From NCBI RefSeq assembly GCF_030814715.1, contig NZ_JAUSVO010000006.1:248001-312000 (forward strand): a stretch of DNA of 64,000 nt. Reading direction: 5' to 3'. The notes under the pieces are model-generated. The model did not search any database, was not told the DNA's origin, and worked only from the letters and a program-made list of their open reading frames with translations. A program made the translations under genes and the position numbers. This DNA comes from Kaistia dalseonensis (GTDB taxonomy: Bacteria > Pseudomonadota > Alphaproteobacteria > Rhizobiales > Kaistiaceae). This document shows, piece after piece, positions 51,727 to 60,490 of the stretch (its first letter is position 1; each line of letters starts with the position of its first letter).

Positions 51727-52142
51727 CGTTCATTCTCCAAACCGACCTGGGACGCTGGCGCCCCCTCTCCCTCAGGGAGAGGGTTGGGGTGAGGGCCTTG
51801 CCGCACCATCCGGACAATCTCGGTTGCTACACCATCAATATTGGTCAGCACATCTGAATTCCAGAAACGCAGGACACGATAACCCAAGCCCTGCGGATAC
51901 TCTGTTCTTCTTGCATCATAGTCGACCCGCACACCGGCGTGTTGACTGCCGTCCAGCGCGACGACCAACATCGCCTCGATACAGACAAAATCCGCAACAT
52001 ACGGACCAATCAGGACCTGCCGTCGAAACTTCAGCCCTTCAAGACGACGATCGCGAAGCTGGAACCATAGCGTGCGCTCAGCATCGGTCTGACCGCGACG
52101 AAGCGACTTTGCCAGGCTGGTCTTATGCCGCAAGGCCCTCAC
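51723..52142 (-). CDS. DUF559 endonuclease-domain protein inside the met operon
   Basis: 139 residues of the DUF559 family, a PD-(D/E)XK nuclease fold related to very-short-patch repair (Vsr) enzymes. The core is [48 protein letters not shown] and [14 protein letters not shown]. The start is GTG. The first codons lie in one repeat arm and the C terminus reads through another ([12 protein letters not shown]), so both ends of the protein come from repeat DNA. It separates metF from metH. No target is known for this family. Confidence 0.85.
   Translation of the reverse strand: MRALRHKTSLAKSLRRGQTDAERTLWFQLRDRRLEGLKFRRQVLIGPYVADFVCIEAMLVVALDGSQHAGVRVDYDARRTEYPQGLGYRVLRFWNSDVLTNIDGVATEIVRMVRQGPHPNPLPEGEGAPASQVGLENER
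51763..51803. repeat. Inverted repeat, left end of the DUF559 unit
   Basis: It contains a perfect 10-bp palindrome around 51773 (CCCTCTCCCT and its complement), then GGTTGGGGTGAGGGCCTTGC. The outer part matches, in reverse orientation with one base gap, the repeat at 52127-52155. Confidence 0.8.
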
Positions 52143-52155
52143 CCAACCCTGTCCC
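52127..52155. repeat. Inverted repeat, right end of the DUF559 unit
   Basis: GCCGCAAGGCCCTCACCC and the next 11 bases are the reverse complement of about 51776-51803 with a few changes. Together they frame the nuclease gene like terminal inverted repeats. The GTG start of the gene lies inside this arm. Confidence 0.8.
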
Positions 52156-52199
52156 AGAGGAAGAGAGCTTCGATCGCGCCCTTCCCTCCATCATTGCGT

Positions 52200-53126
52200 T
52201 CACGCCGCCGCCTCGGTCGATTGCACCGGCTTCTCCGGCCGCATGCCCAGAAGATGGCAGACGGCATAGACCAGATCGGCGCGGTTCATCGTATAGAAGT
52301 GGAAATCGCCGACGCCGCGATCAACCAGGTCGAACACCTGCTCGGCGCAGACCGCCGCCGCCACCAATTGGCGTGTCGCGGCATCGTCTTCCAGCCCCTC
52401 GAAGCGCGCCGCGAACCAGGCAGGAACCGTCGCTCCCGCCTTCTGCGCGAACTTCGCCGTCTGCGTGAAGTTCAGCACCGGGACGATGCCGGGAACGATC
52501 GGGATCGAAATACCGGCGGCCGCGACGCGGTCCAGGAAGGCCATGTAGAGATCATTGTCGAAGAAGAACTGGGTGATGGCACGGCTCGCGCCGGCATCGA
52601 CCTTGCGCTTCAGATTGTCGAGCTCGGTCTGCCAATCCGCACTTTCGGGGTGACGCTCGACATAGGCCGAGACGGAGACCTCGATTTCAGGACGGCGGCG
52701 GCGGATCGCTTCCACGAGATCGGCGGCATGGCTGTAGCCTTCGGGATGCGGGCGATAGACCGAGCCGATGCCTTCGACCGGATCGCCGCGCAGCGCCACG
52801 ATATGGCGGACGCCGGCCTCGGCATATTCATCGACGACGGCATCCACCTCGGCCCTGGTTGCGCCGACGCAGGTCAGATGCGCGGCAGGCTTAAGCGCCG
52901 TCTCGGACAGGATGCGCGAGACCGTGGCGTGCGTCCGCTCGCGCGTCGAGCCGCCTGCGCCATAGGTCACGGAGACGAAGTCGGGCGAGAGCGGCGCGAG
53001 CCGCTCGATCGACTTCCAGAGCGTCTCTTCCATCGCCTCGGTCTTGGGCGGAAAGAACTCATAGGACACCCGCAGGCCCGACGAGCCAGCCCCGCTCCGA
53101 CTTGCCCGATCGATCACATTCCCCAT
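52200..53126 (-). CDS. metF: Methylenetetrahydrofolate reductase MetF
   Basis: FAD enzyme that makes 5-methyl-tetrahydrofolate, the methyl donor for MetH. ATG 53126 overlaps the upstream stop by one base (TGATG), giving 308 residues. Motifs: SYEFFPPKTEAMEETLW, VSVTYGAGGSTRERTHATV, HIVALRGDP, and DAGASRAITQFFFDN. The gene directly follows the SahR-type regulator and is part of the same operon. A frame to 53189 is a shadow of the regulator end. Confidence 0.97.
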   Translation of the reverse strand: MGNVIDRASRSGAGSSGLRVSYEFFPPKTEAMEETLWKSIERLAPLSPDFVSVTYGAGGSTRERTHATVSRILSETALKPAAHLTCVGATRAEVDAVVDEYAEAGVRHIVALRGDPVEGIGSVYRPHPEGYSHAADLVEAIRRRRPEIEVSVSAYVERHPESADWQTELDNLKRKVDAGASRAITQFFFDNDLYMAFLDRVAAAGISIPIVPGIVPVLNFTQTAKFAQKAGATVPAWFAARFEGLEDDAATRQLVAAAVCAEQVFDLVDRGVGDFHFYTMNRADLVYAVCHLLGMRPEKPVQSTEAAA

Positions 53127-54130
53127 CACGCCGTCTCCAACCCCAATGATGCTTTGGCGACAACGAAGCGTGGATCGCGCGCGAGCCACAATGTCACCGT
53201 CAATTGTTCCGTCTCGGACTTGGCGCCGAGATCGATGACCTGTTCCAGCACCAGACCCGCCTGCTCCACCCAGCCGCGCATCGTCTCATGCGAAAAACCG
53301 AGGCGGCGATGGGCATGTTGCTCACGGAGGAATTCGAGACCATGCGGCGCGAAATCAACCACGAGCAACCGCCCGTTCGGCCGCAGAACACGCGCAGCCT
53401 CGGCCAATGCCTGGGCCGGATCGTCGAGATAATGCAAGACCTGATGGATCGTCACGACGTCGAAACTGTCGCGCGCCATGGGCAGCTTCATGATGTCGCT
53501 ATGGCGGATCTGCGCATGCGCGATGCCCGCCTTGTCGAGATTGGCGCGGGCGACGGCGAGCATCGCAGTCGAGGCGTCGATGCCGACACCCCTGCGGTAG
53601 AGCGGCGCAAAGAGTTCGAGCAGGCGGCCCGTGCCAGTGCCAATATCGAGTAGGCTATCGACGGGACGACCGCCGATGATCTTCAGCATCTCCGCCTCGA
53701 CGGCCGCGTCCGGCACATGCAGAGAGCGGGTCGTATCCCAGTCGGCGGCATTCGCGGCGAAATAGCGTGAAGCCTGCGCCGCATGCTCGCGCTTGACGGC
53801 GGCGAGCCATTCGCGGTCGCGCACCAGCGCCGGATCAGATGGATCGGCGAGTGCGACGAGGTCACGAACCAGCCGCCGCTCGGCCCCCGATTCGGCGATG
53901 CGGTAATAGACCCACGCCCCCTCGGGATAGCGCTCGATGAGGTTCGCCTCGGCGAGCAGCTTCAAATGGCGCGAAATGCGCGGCTGCGACTGGCCGAGGA
54001 TCGCGGTGAGATCCTTGACCGTCAGTTCACCGTCGGAGAGCAGCGCGAGAATACGGTAACGCGTCGCCTCACCCGCGCCCTTCAAGGCGGCGATGATCGC
54101 ATCGGTCGAGAGAGAGGATGGCGCGGACAT
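53126..54130 (-). CDS. sahR: ArsR-type regulator fused to a SAM methyltransferase domain
   Basis: 334 residues. An ArsR winged helix (about 15-90, GELTVKDLTAILGQSQPRISRHL) is followed by a class I methyltransferase-like domain (about 145-290) with the SAM/SAH loop LLDIGTGTGRLLELFAPLY. This fusion is the alphaproteobacterial form of SahR, which senses S-adenosylhomocysteine and represses methionine-cycle genes. Its position ahead of metF and metH, with a 20-bp palindrome upstream, supports that role. ATG 54130 was chosen because the longer frame runs into AT-rich promoter DNA. Confidence 0.88.
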   Translation of the reverse strand: MSAPSSLSTDAIIAALKGAGEATRYRILALLSDGELTVKDLTAILGQSQPRISRHLKLLAEANLIERYPEGAWVYYRIAESGAERRLVRDLVALADPSDPALVRDREWLAAVKREHAAQASRYFAANAADWDTTRSLHVPDAAVEAEMLKIIGGRPVDSLLDIGTGTGRLLELFAPLYRRGVGIDASTAMLAVARANLDKAGIAHAQIRHSDIMKLPMARDSFDVVTIHQVLHYLDDPAQALAEAARVLRPNGRLLVVDFAPHGLEFLREQHAHRRLGFSHETMRGWVEQAGLVLEQVIDLGAKSETEQLTVTLWLARDPRFVVAKASLGLETA

Positions 54131-54165
54131 GGTTCCTGCGTGTGACGGCGATGGCGTGGCAATAC

Positions 54166-54185
54166 ATATAAAGATATCTTTATAT
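54166..54185 (-). promoter_or_regulatory. SahR-type operator, perfect 20-bp palindrome
   Basis: ATATAAAGATATCTTTATAT is fully symmetric, stands out as AT-rich in GC-rich DNA, and lies 36-55 bases upstream of the sahR start. Its core AAAGATATCTTT fits what I recall of SahR sites in alphaproteobacteria. It would give autoregulation of the sahR-metF-metH-azlCD operon. Confidence 0.8.
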
Positions 54186-54296
54186 CTGTAAAGGCTACCG
54201 ACACGATTTCCTCCGCCCAGCGACCAGCGGCGTCCGCTGGACCAACGATCCGCCGCCACGACTGACGAGGGCCTGTGAGCCAAGGCCAAAACGAAA

Positions 54297-54330
54297 AAGG
54301 CTCCGTCCGGGGTGATCCGGGCGGAGCCTT
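54297..54330 (-). terminator. Rho-independent terminator after katA
   Basis: 13-14-bp arms (54297-54309 and 54317-54330, one bulge) are followed on the minus strand by TTTCGTTTTGG. It lies 44 bases past the catalase stop and separates katA from the met operon. Confidence 0.85.
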
Positions 54331-54373
54331 CTGAACTTTAGCGGCCGGCACGTCCCGGCCGCGATCAACCCGC

Positions 54374-55837
54374 TTATTCGGCGGCCGTGGCGAGACCTTC
54401 GGTCGGCAGGCCCAGCTTCTTCGCGACACCGAGACCATATTCCGGATCGGCCCGGTAGAAATGCACCAGCTGCCGGTTGATGATCTCGACCGGAACGCCC
54501 TGCATCGCCGCTGCGAGGTTGCCGAACAGCCGGTCCTTCTCCTCGGGCTTGAACAGGCGGAACAGATTCCCCGCCTGCGTATAGTCGTCATTGCCGAGGC
54601 GATGATCATAGCGATCGGCATCGCCCTTGATCTTGAGCGGCGGCTCCTTGACGGCCGGGTCCTGCTGCGGGCCACCGAACGAATTCGGCTCGTAATAGGC
54701 GTCGTTCGGCGTCGTCGGCGGGAAGAACCGCATCGCGCCGTCCTTGTGATAATTGTGCACCGGCACCTTGGGCGCGTTCACCGGCAGCGCCTCATAATGC
54801 GTGCCGAGGCGGTAGCGATGCGCGTCGGCATAGGAGAAGATGCGCGCCTGCAGCATCTTGTCGGGCGAGAAGCCGATGCCGGGAATGATGTTCGACGGCG
54901 AGAACGCGACCTGCTCGATCTCGGCGAAATAATTCTCCGGGTTGCGGTTCAGCTCCAGAATGCCGACGTCGATCGGCGGATAATCCGCATGCGGCCAGAC
55001 CTTGGTCAGATCGAAGGGATTGTAAGGCGTCTTGTCCGCATCGGTCTCGGGCATGACCTGGACCTGCATCTTCCAGCGCGGGAACTCACTCTTCTCGATC
55101 GCGCCGAAGAGGTCTTCCTGCGTGGATTCGCGGGTCTTGCCGACGACGGCCGCGGCCTCGTCATTGGTCCAGTGCTCGTGGCCCTGCAGCGTCTTGAAAT
55201 GGAACTTGACCCAGAAGCGCTCGTTCGCCGCATTGATGAACGAATAGGTGTGCGACCCATAGCCATTCATCTTGCGCACCGAAGTCGGCAGGCCGCGATC
55301 CGAGAACAGGATCGTCACCTGATGCAGGCTCTCCGGCGAAAGCGACCAGAAATCCCACATCGCCGTCGGCGAGCGAAGGTTGGTCTTCGGGTGGCGCTTC
55401 TGCGTGTGGATGAAGTCGGGGAACTTCAGCGGATCGCGGACGAAGAAAACCGGCGTGTTGTTGCCGACGAGGTCCCAATTGCCCTCCTCGGTGTAGAACT
55501 TGAGCGCGAAGCCGCGCACGTCGCGCTCGGCATCGGCTGCGCCGAGCTCGCCCGCCACGGTCGAGAACCGGGCGATCATGTCGATCTTCTTGCCGATCTG
55601 CGAGAAGACCTTCGCCTTGGTATAGGCGGTGATGTCACCCGTGATGGTCAGCGTGCCATGGGCGCCCCAGCCCTTGGCGTGGACGACGCGCTCCGGAATG
55701 CGCTCGCGATTCTGATGCGCCAGCTTCTCGACGAGCTGCCAATCCTGCAGCAGGACCGGGCCGCGCTCGCCAGCGGAAAGCGAATTCTGATTGTCTGCGA
55801 TCGGCGCGCCGGCCGTTGTGGTGAGTTTGTCCGTCAT
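54374..55837 (-). CDS. katA: Monofunctional haem catalase
   Basis: 487 residues from ATG 55837 with GGGAGA upstream, the length of small-subunit catalases. The distal histidine is in PERVVHAKG and the distal asparagine region is [16 protein letters not shown]. The proximal tyrosine is in [14 protein letters not shown]. It breaks hydrogen peroxide into water and oxygen in the cytoplasm. It is divergent from oxyR with 151 bases between them that hold OxyR-like sites, so it is most likely peroxide-induced. Confidence 0.96.
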   Translation of the reverse strand: MTDKLTTTAGAPIADNQNSLSAGERGPVLLQDWQLVEKLAHQNRERIPERVVHAKGWGAHGTLTITGDITAYTKAKVFSQIGKKIDMIARFSTVAGELGAADAERDVRGFALKFYTEEGNWDLVGNNTPVFFVRDPLKFPDFIHTQKRHPKTNLRSPTAMWDFWSLSPESLHQVTILFSDRGLPTSVRKMNGYGSHTYSFINAANERFWVKFHFKTLQGHEHWTNDEAAAVVGKTRESTQEDLFGAIEKSEFPRWKMQVQVMPETDADKTPYNPFDLTKVWPHADYPPIDVGILELNRNPENYFAEIEQVAFSPSNIIPGIGFSPDKMLQARIFSYADAHRYRLGTHYEALPVNAPKVPVHNYHKDGAMRFFPPTTPNDAYYEPNSFGGPQQDPAVKEPPLKIKGDADRYDHRLGNDDYTQAGNLFRLFKPEEKDRLFGNLAAAMQGVPVEIINRQLVHFYRADPEYGLGVAKKLGLPTEGLATAAE

Positions 55838-55911
55838 GACGGTCTCCCGATGCTGCGGCACTCGCGGCCGCTTCGAACCGCCGCCAGAATGCCACGCGTT
55901 TAGATCAGTTC

Positions 55912-55952
55912 CAATCATATTGAATGGTGATTGCGATAAGAATAGCTTATCG
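55912..55952. promoter_or_regulatory. Tandem OxyR-like operators between katA and oxyR
   Basis: Dyad one is CAATCA-N10-TGATTG (55912-55933). Dyad two is CGATAAG-N5-CTTATCG (55934-55952), close to the OxyR half-site GATAG/CTATC. Their centres are about two helical turns apart, as expected for an OxyR tetramer. They overlap the region where both promoters must lie. Confidence 0.65.
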
Positions 55953-55988
55953 GCAACCATTCCAGATCCCGTTTGGACCCGCACGCGT

Positions 55989-56921
55989 TTGATCACACTC
56001 CGCCAGCTCCGCTATTTCGAGGCGGTCTCGCGCCATCTGCATTTCGGCCGCGCCGCTGAGGAATGCGCGGTGACACAGCCCGCGCTCTCGCAGCAGGTGC
56101 AGGAAATGGAGGCGATCCTCGGCGTTCCATTGCTGGAGCGTGGCCCGCGCCGGATCGCGCTGACGCCGAAGGGCGAGGCCGTCGCCCGCCGCGCGATCCG
56201 CATTCTCGGCGATGTCCGCGACCTGATGGATTACGCGCAGCACGGCGGCGCCCTTCTCGCCGGACCGCTGAAACTGGGCGTCATTCCCTCCATCGCGCCC
56301 TACCTGCTGCCGAAGGTCCTGCCTCTGGTCCAGGCGCGCTATCCGCAGCTCGAGCTGCATCTGCGCGAAACGCTGACGACCGCCCTCGTCGACGAATTGC
56401 TGCAGGGCAAGCTCGATGTCGTGCTGATGGCGCTGCCGGTCAGCGATACGAGCCTCGAAAGCGAAGCCCTGTTTGTCGATCGCTTCCTGCTTGCGAGCCA
56501 ATCCGGACCGGCGCTTGATTCGGCTGCGGTGGCGAGCCCGGAGATGATCCCGCCCGACCGGCTGCTCCTGCTTGAAGAGGGCCATTGCCTGCGCGATCAA
56601 GCCCTCACCTATTGCCGCATTCCGCGTTCCGGCATGCTGAACGGCTTCGGCGCAGCCAGCCTCTCGACCATCATGCAGATGGTCGCGAACGGCTATGGCG
56701 TCACGCTGCTGCCGGAGATCTGCGTCGATATCGAGGCCCGCGACAAGCGCATCGCGCTGACCCGTTTCGCGTCGCCCGAGCCACAGCGCGAGATCGGCCT
56801 CGTCTGGCGCCGCTCATCGCCGCGTCGCGGCGACTTTGCGGCCCTGGGTGAACTGCTCGTCGAGGGAATGAGCCGGCCTGCCGATCTGCTCCACCCCGCG
56901 GCGAAGGCCGTGGCCGGATAG
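55989..56921 (+). CDS. oxyR: Peroxide-sensing regulator OxyR
   Basis: 310 residues from TTG 55989 ([12 protein letters not shown]), the only start that fits the family. A frame extends upstream through the promoter but is not conserved. The LysR helix-turn-helix covers about 1-60. The redox pair is clear: [14 protein letters not shown] places two cysteines nine positions apart, exactly like Cys199 and Cys208 of E. coli OxyR. Peroxide should form the disulfide and switch on katA next door. Confidence 0.93.
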   Translation: MITLRQLRYFEAVSRHLHFGRAAEECAVTQPALSQQVQEMEAILGVPLLERGPRRIALTPKGEAVARRAIRILGDVRDLMDYAQHGGALLAGPLKLGVIPSIAPYLLPKVLPLVQARYPQLELHLRETLTTALVDELLQGKLDVVLMALPVSDTSLESEALFVDRFLLASQSGPALDSAAVASPEMIPPDRLLLLEEGHCLRDQALTYCRIPRSGMLNGFGAASLSTIMQMVANGYGVTLLPEICVDIEARDKRIALTRFASPEPQREIGLVWRRSSPRRGDFAALGELLVEGMSRPADLLHPAAKAVAG

Positions 56922-57030
56922 GAAAACGCGTCTGCGCAGCGGGTCTTGGCAGCAGGTCTTGTATGACGGGCCGTTAACCTTATTGGCTTTATGATCCGTG
57001 CCATGATTCATTTGCCATCGGGAGGGGCCG

Positions 57031-58707
57031 GTGGGGCGGCGAACGGCATTCGGCAGCATCGTCATGGCAACCGCACGCGCGAGCGTTCGGGCTGAGCGCA
57101 TGGCACGGGCAGCGGCGATAAGAGCGGAAAAGGATGCAGCCTACGAGGCGCGCCTTGCCGAGCGCGCTGCTTTGCGTGCGCAGCAGCGGCCGGTCCTCGA
57201 AAGCGTGAGCGGTGGACGCGGCACCGTCTCCGCGCATGCGAGCGAGAAGGCGCGGCGCGAGGATTATATCCGCAACCGCAAGGCGGAAGCCTCCGACATC
57301 AACGAGACCTTGCGCGACTATCTCGCCAGCCTGCATGCGCTGCTCGAGAAGACGACGGGCTACGACCAGCCAATATCCTTCGCCGAACTGCGGATCACTG
57401 GCGAGCCGGAGCCATTCGAGCCCGTCGCCGCCGATCTGGCGCCGCTTCCCCGCCCCCGGCCGGAGAGCTTCATGGCCGAGGCGGCACCGCCCAAGGGCGT
57501 ATCGGCCCTGTTGCCGGGCGCCAAGAAGCGCTGGCATGGCGAAGTGGAGCGGATGAGCGAGCAGGTCCAGGCAGAATATGATGCCGCCCTGACGCACTGG
57601 ATGGAACTGGAGCGCGCCCGCCTTGAGCGGCTGACAGAGCAGGAACTCGACTATTCGATCCGCCGCGAGGGCTTCCTGCGCAAGCAGCGTCTGCGCGATC
57701 GCGCGGTCGCGGAATTCGAGGCAGATTACCGGACCGGCGATCGCGACGCCGTCGCGATCTATGTCGGCATGGTCCTGGAGCGTTCACTCTACCCCGATAA
57801 TTTCCCGCACGATTTCTCGGTCAGCTTCGTCCCGACGGCCAATCTGGTGGTCGTCGACTACGAACTGCCGACCATCGAGGCGGTGCCGAAGACCTTCGAG
57901 GTCCAGTATATCCAGTCGAACGACCGGATCGTTTCGGTGCCGGTCCGCAAGCTCGACCGCACCGGGATCTATCAGGACCTCATCGCCGCCATCGCCATCC
58001 GGACGCTGCATGAAGTCTTCGCGACCGATCAGACCGGCCTTGTCTTCAATGTCTGCTTCAATGGCTATGTGCGGACGACGAACCCGGAGACCGGCGAGAA
58101 GGAGATGCCCTACCTGCTCTCCGTCAAGGTGACCAAGCCGGAATTCGAACGGATCGACCTGGCCCGGGCCGAGAAACGGACCTGCCTGCGCGGCTGGGGC
58201 GCCATCGTTTCGCGGCAGCCCGACGAACTCGTGCCGATACGCCCGATCGTCGATCTCGACATGGCCGACCGCCGGCTCGTCATCCAGACCGATGGCTCCA
58301 CCCGCGCCGCCCAGCCCGTCGACGTGATGAGCGTTTCCGAGCCCGATTTCGAAGGTCTGTTTAGCAGGATCAGCGCGCGGCTCGGTTTCGATGGCGCAAC
58401 GACAAGACGCCCCTCCGCGGACGCCGTCGAATGCGTCGCCTATGATTCGAGGCCCGAAATGGCCGGCGCCGTCATCGTCCGCGCGACGCGTCGTCGCGAG
58501 CCGGTCGACGGGACGGCGGTTGGCGGCTTCTTCGAGACCATGTTGAGCGAGCGCGAGAGCATCGGGCTCCACTTGACGACAAGCGCCTATACGCATGAGA
58601 GCTTTGCCTTCGCGCGTGAACGTCCGATCGAACTGATCGACGGCAAGGGCTTCCAGTTCCTCTTGCGTGAGGCCGGCATCGAGGCAAGGATCGGCACGGC
58701 CGACTAA
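57031..58707 (+). CDS. Mrr-like restriction endonuclease homologue, active site degenerate
   Basis: 558 residues from GTG 57031, with GGGAGG upstream. An Arg/Ala/Glu-rich coiled coil (about 15-110) is followed by a middle domain (about 235-450, MVLERSLYPDNFPHDFSV and IRTLHEVFATDQTGLVFNV), as in a family of actinobacterial restriction-like proteins. The C-terminal Mrr domain (about 445-558) keeps IELIDGKGFQFLL and LTTSAYTHESF. Its catalytic positions differ: the usual Asp is Glu467 and the usual Gln-x-Lys is Arg484-Ala-Thr486. It may bind DNA without cutting it. A solitary gene with two hairpins after it. Confidence 0.82.
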   Translation: MGRRTAFGSIVMATARASVRAERMARAAAIRAEKDAAYEARLAERAALRAQQRPVLESVSGGRGTVSAHASEKARREDYIRNRKAEASDINETLRDYLASLHALLEKTTGYDQPISFAELRITGEPEPFEPVAADLAPLPRPRPESFMAEAAPPKGVSALLPGAKKRWHGEVERMSEQVQAEYDAALTHWMELERARLERLTEQELDYSIRREGFLRKQRLRDRAVAEFEADYRTGDRDAVAIYVGMVLERSLYPDNFPHDFSVSFVPTANLVVVDYELPTIEAVPKTFEVQYIQSNDRIVSVPVRKLDRTGIYQDLIAAIAIRTLHEVFATDQTGLVFNVCFNGYVRTTNPETGEKEMPYLLSVKVTKPEFERIDLARAEKRTCLRGWGAIVSRQPDELVPIRPIVDLDMADRRLVIQTDGSTRAAQPVDVMSVSEPDFEGLFSRISARLGFDGATTRRPSADAVECVAYDSRPEMAGAVIVRATRRREPVDGTAVGGFFETMLSERESIGLHLTTSAYTHESFAFARERPIELIDGKGFQFLLREAGIEARIGTAD

Positions 58708-59061
58708 TGTCAGGTTCGCCGCCTCGCATCAGGAGCCGGCATCCTGCCGCGTCAGCTCCTGCGCTGACATATGGGCGCGATCGACGGATCGCGCTGTTTT
58801 GCCGGCTGGCAAAATCTGGACGGTTCAGCCATTGCAGCACCGCTGCGGCTCGCAATCGTTCTGCAAAACGGCAACACTTGTAACATTTTGAAACCGTTCC
58901 AGCCTCGAACTGCTGCCAAAGGGTCGACAGCCCCGCCTGATCTCAATACCAAGTTGCACGAGTGGTATTGGCGCTCGGGGTCGCCGCGCGGCGCCGATCT
59001 GACCGCAAAACAATGACCGGCCTGCGGAAAATAAAAGTAGCCGAAAGTGAAACATTAAGAC
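58708..59061. other. Intergenic stretch with two hairpins
   Basis: 354 bases without a gene. The first third holds the two stem-loops listed separately. The rest is less GC-rich and ends in an A-rich segment (GGAAAATAAAAGTAGCCG) before algI, which probably contains its promoter, though no clear -35/-10 pair stands out. Confidence 0.6.
58775..58814 (+). terminator. Tandem hairpins after the Mrr-like gene
   Basis: GCGCGATC-GACG-GATCGCGC (58775-58794) is followed by TGTTTT, a reasonable terminator. The T run is itself the left arm of a second perfect hairpin, TTTTGCC-GGCT-GGCAAAA (58797-58814). Confidence 0.65.
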
Positions 59062-60480
59062 ATGGCCTTCTCTTCGGTTACATTTCTATTCTATTTTCTG
59101 CCGCTCTTTCTGATAATATACTTCATCACTCCGGGAATTCGGGCCAAGAATACGGTCCTCCTCATATTCTCGCTGGTGTTCTACGGATGGGGCGGGCTCT
59201 CCAATCTGATCGTGCTCGGCTGCTCGATCCTGGGTAATTTCCTGCTCGCCCTGTGGATCGACCGACGCGAACCACATGCGAAGTTCATCAGCCTCATCGT
59301 GGCGGTCTCGGCTAATCTCGCCGGGCTCATCGTCTTCAAATATATCGGGTTCTTCGCGCAGAACCTGAATGTCGTGCTGGCGCCACTGAACCTTGCCGTT
59401 CCTGTGCCACATCTCGAGCTGCCGCTCGGCATTTCATTTTTTACATTCCACGCCATTTCCTATCTGGTGGACATCTATCGCGGCAAGGCGCGGGCGAACC
59501 CCCGGCTTGAGGAAATCGCCGTCTACCTGACGATGTTTCCGCAGTTGGTCGCCGGCCCGATCGTCCGTTATTCGACGATCAACTCGCGCCTGCGCGAGCG
59601 CCGCACGACATTGGGGCGCGTCTCGGCGGGTCTGCGCATCTTCATCATCGGCCTGTCCTGGAAGGTGCTGATCGCCGATGCGGTGGCGCCGCTGGCCGAG
59701 CAGGTGTTCGACAAGATCAGCTCGCCCAATCTCGCCGAAGCCTGGATCGGCGTGCTGAGCTATACGCTGCAGATCTATTTCGATTTCGGCGGCTACACCA
59801 ACATGGCGATCGGCCTTGCGCTCGCCATGGGGCTGAACTTCCCGCGCAATTTCCGGCTTCCCTACAGCGCCCGGTCGGTCGGCGATTTCTGGCGCCGCTG
59901 GCACATGAGCCTGTCGAGCTGGTTCCGCGACTATCTCTACATCCCGCTCGGCGGCAACCGCCGCGGCCACCTTCATACGGCGCTGAACCTGTGGACGGTG
60001 TTTCTGCTCTGCGGCCTCTGGCATGGCGCGAGCTGGAACTTCGTGATCTGGGGCATCCATCACGGCACATTCCTCGTGCTGGAGCGCACGCGCTTCGGCA
60101 AATGGCTGGCCGCCCTGCCGCGCCCGCTGCCCAATCTCTACACGCTGGCCGTCGTCATCACCGGTTGGGTCTGGTTTCGTGCCGACAGCCTCGAAGGCGC
60201 GGAGCAGATGTTCAGGGGCATGATCGGCCTCAATGGCGGCCTGGAACTCGGCACGGCGACGATCGCCGCGCTCCAGCCCGCCACAATCCTGGTCTTCATC
60301 ATCGCCTGGCCGCTCGCGATCTGGGGCATTCCCAGCATCGGCAAGGGATGGCTCTCGGTCACCACGCGCCGCCGCATCTATGCCCCGCTCGATGCGCTCG
60401 GCGCGCTGTTCTTCTTCATCCTGAGCATCGTGACCGTCGCCGCCTCCGCCTACAGCCCCTTCCTCTATTTCCGGTTCTGA
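59062..60480 (+). CDS. algI: MBOAT O-acyltransferase (AlgI-like)
   Basis: 472 residues with about ten to twelve membrane helices. MBOAT motifs are YIPLGGNRRG preceded by FWRRWHMSLSSWFRDYL, and the catalytic histidine in CGLWHGASWNFVIWGIHHG. AlgI-type proteins pass acetyl groups across the inner membrane to an SGNH-fold partner that acetylates an exported polysaccharide. The next gene, 10 bases on, is such a partner. No polysaccharide synthase is in the window, so the target is unknown (alginate, cellulose, or another polymer). Confidence 0.92.
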   Translation: MAFSSVTFLFYFLPLFLIIYFITPGIRAKNTVLLIFSLVFYGWGGLSNLIVLGCSILGNFLLALWIDRREPHAKFISLIVAVSANLAGLIVFKYIGFFAQNLNVVLAPLNLAVPVPHLELPLGISFFTFHAISYLVDIYRGKARANPRLEEIAVYLTMFPQLVAGPIVRYSTINSRLRERRTTLGRVSAGLRIFIIGLSWKVLIADAVAPLAEQVFDKISSPNLAEAWIGVLSYTLQIYFDFGGYTNMAIGLALAMGLNFPRNFRLPYSARSVGDFWRRWHMSLSSWFRDYLYIPLGGNRRGHLHTALNLWTVFLLCGLWHGASWNFVIWGIHHGTFLVLERTRFGKWLAALPRPLPNLYTLAVVITGWVWFRADSLEGAEQMFRGMIGLNGGLELGTATIAALQPATILVFIIAWPLAIWGIPSIGKGWLSVTTRRRIYAPLDALGALFFFILSIVTVAASAYSPFLYFRF

Positions 60481-60490
60481 GGAGCAAGCG

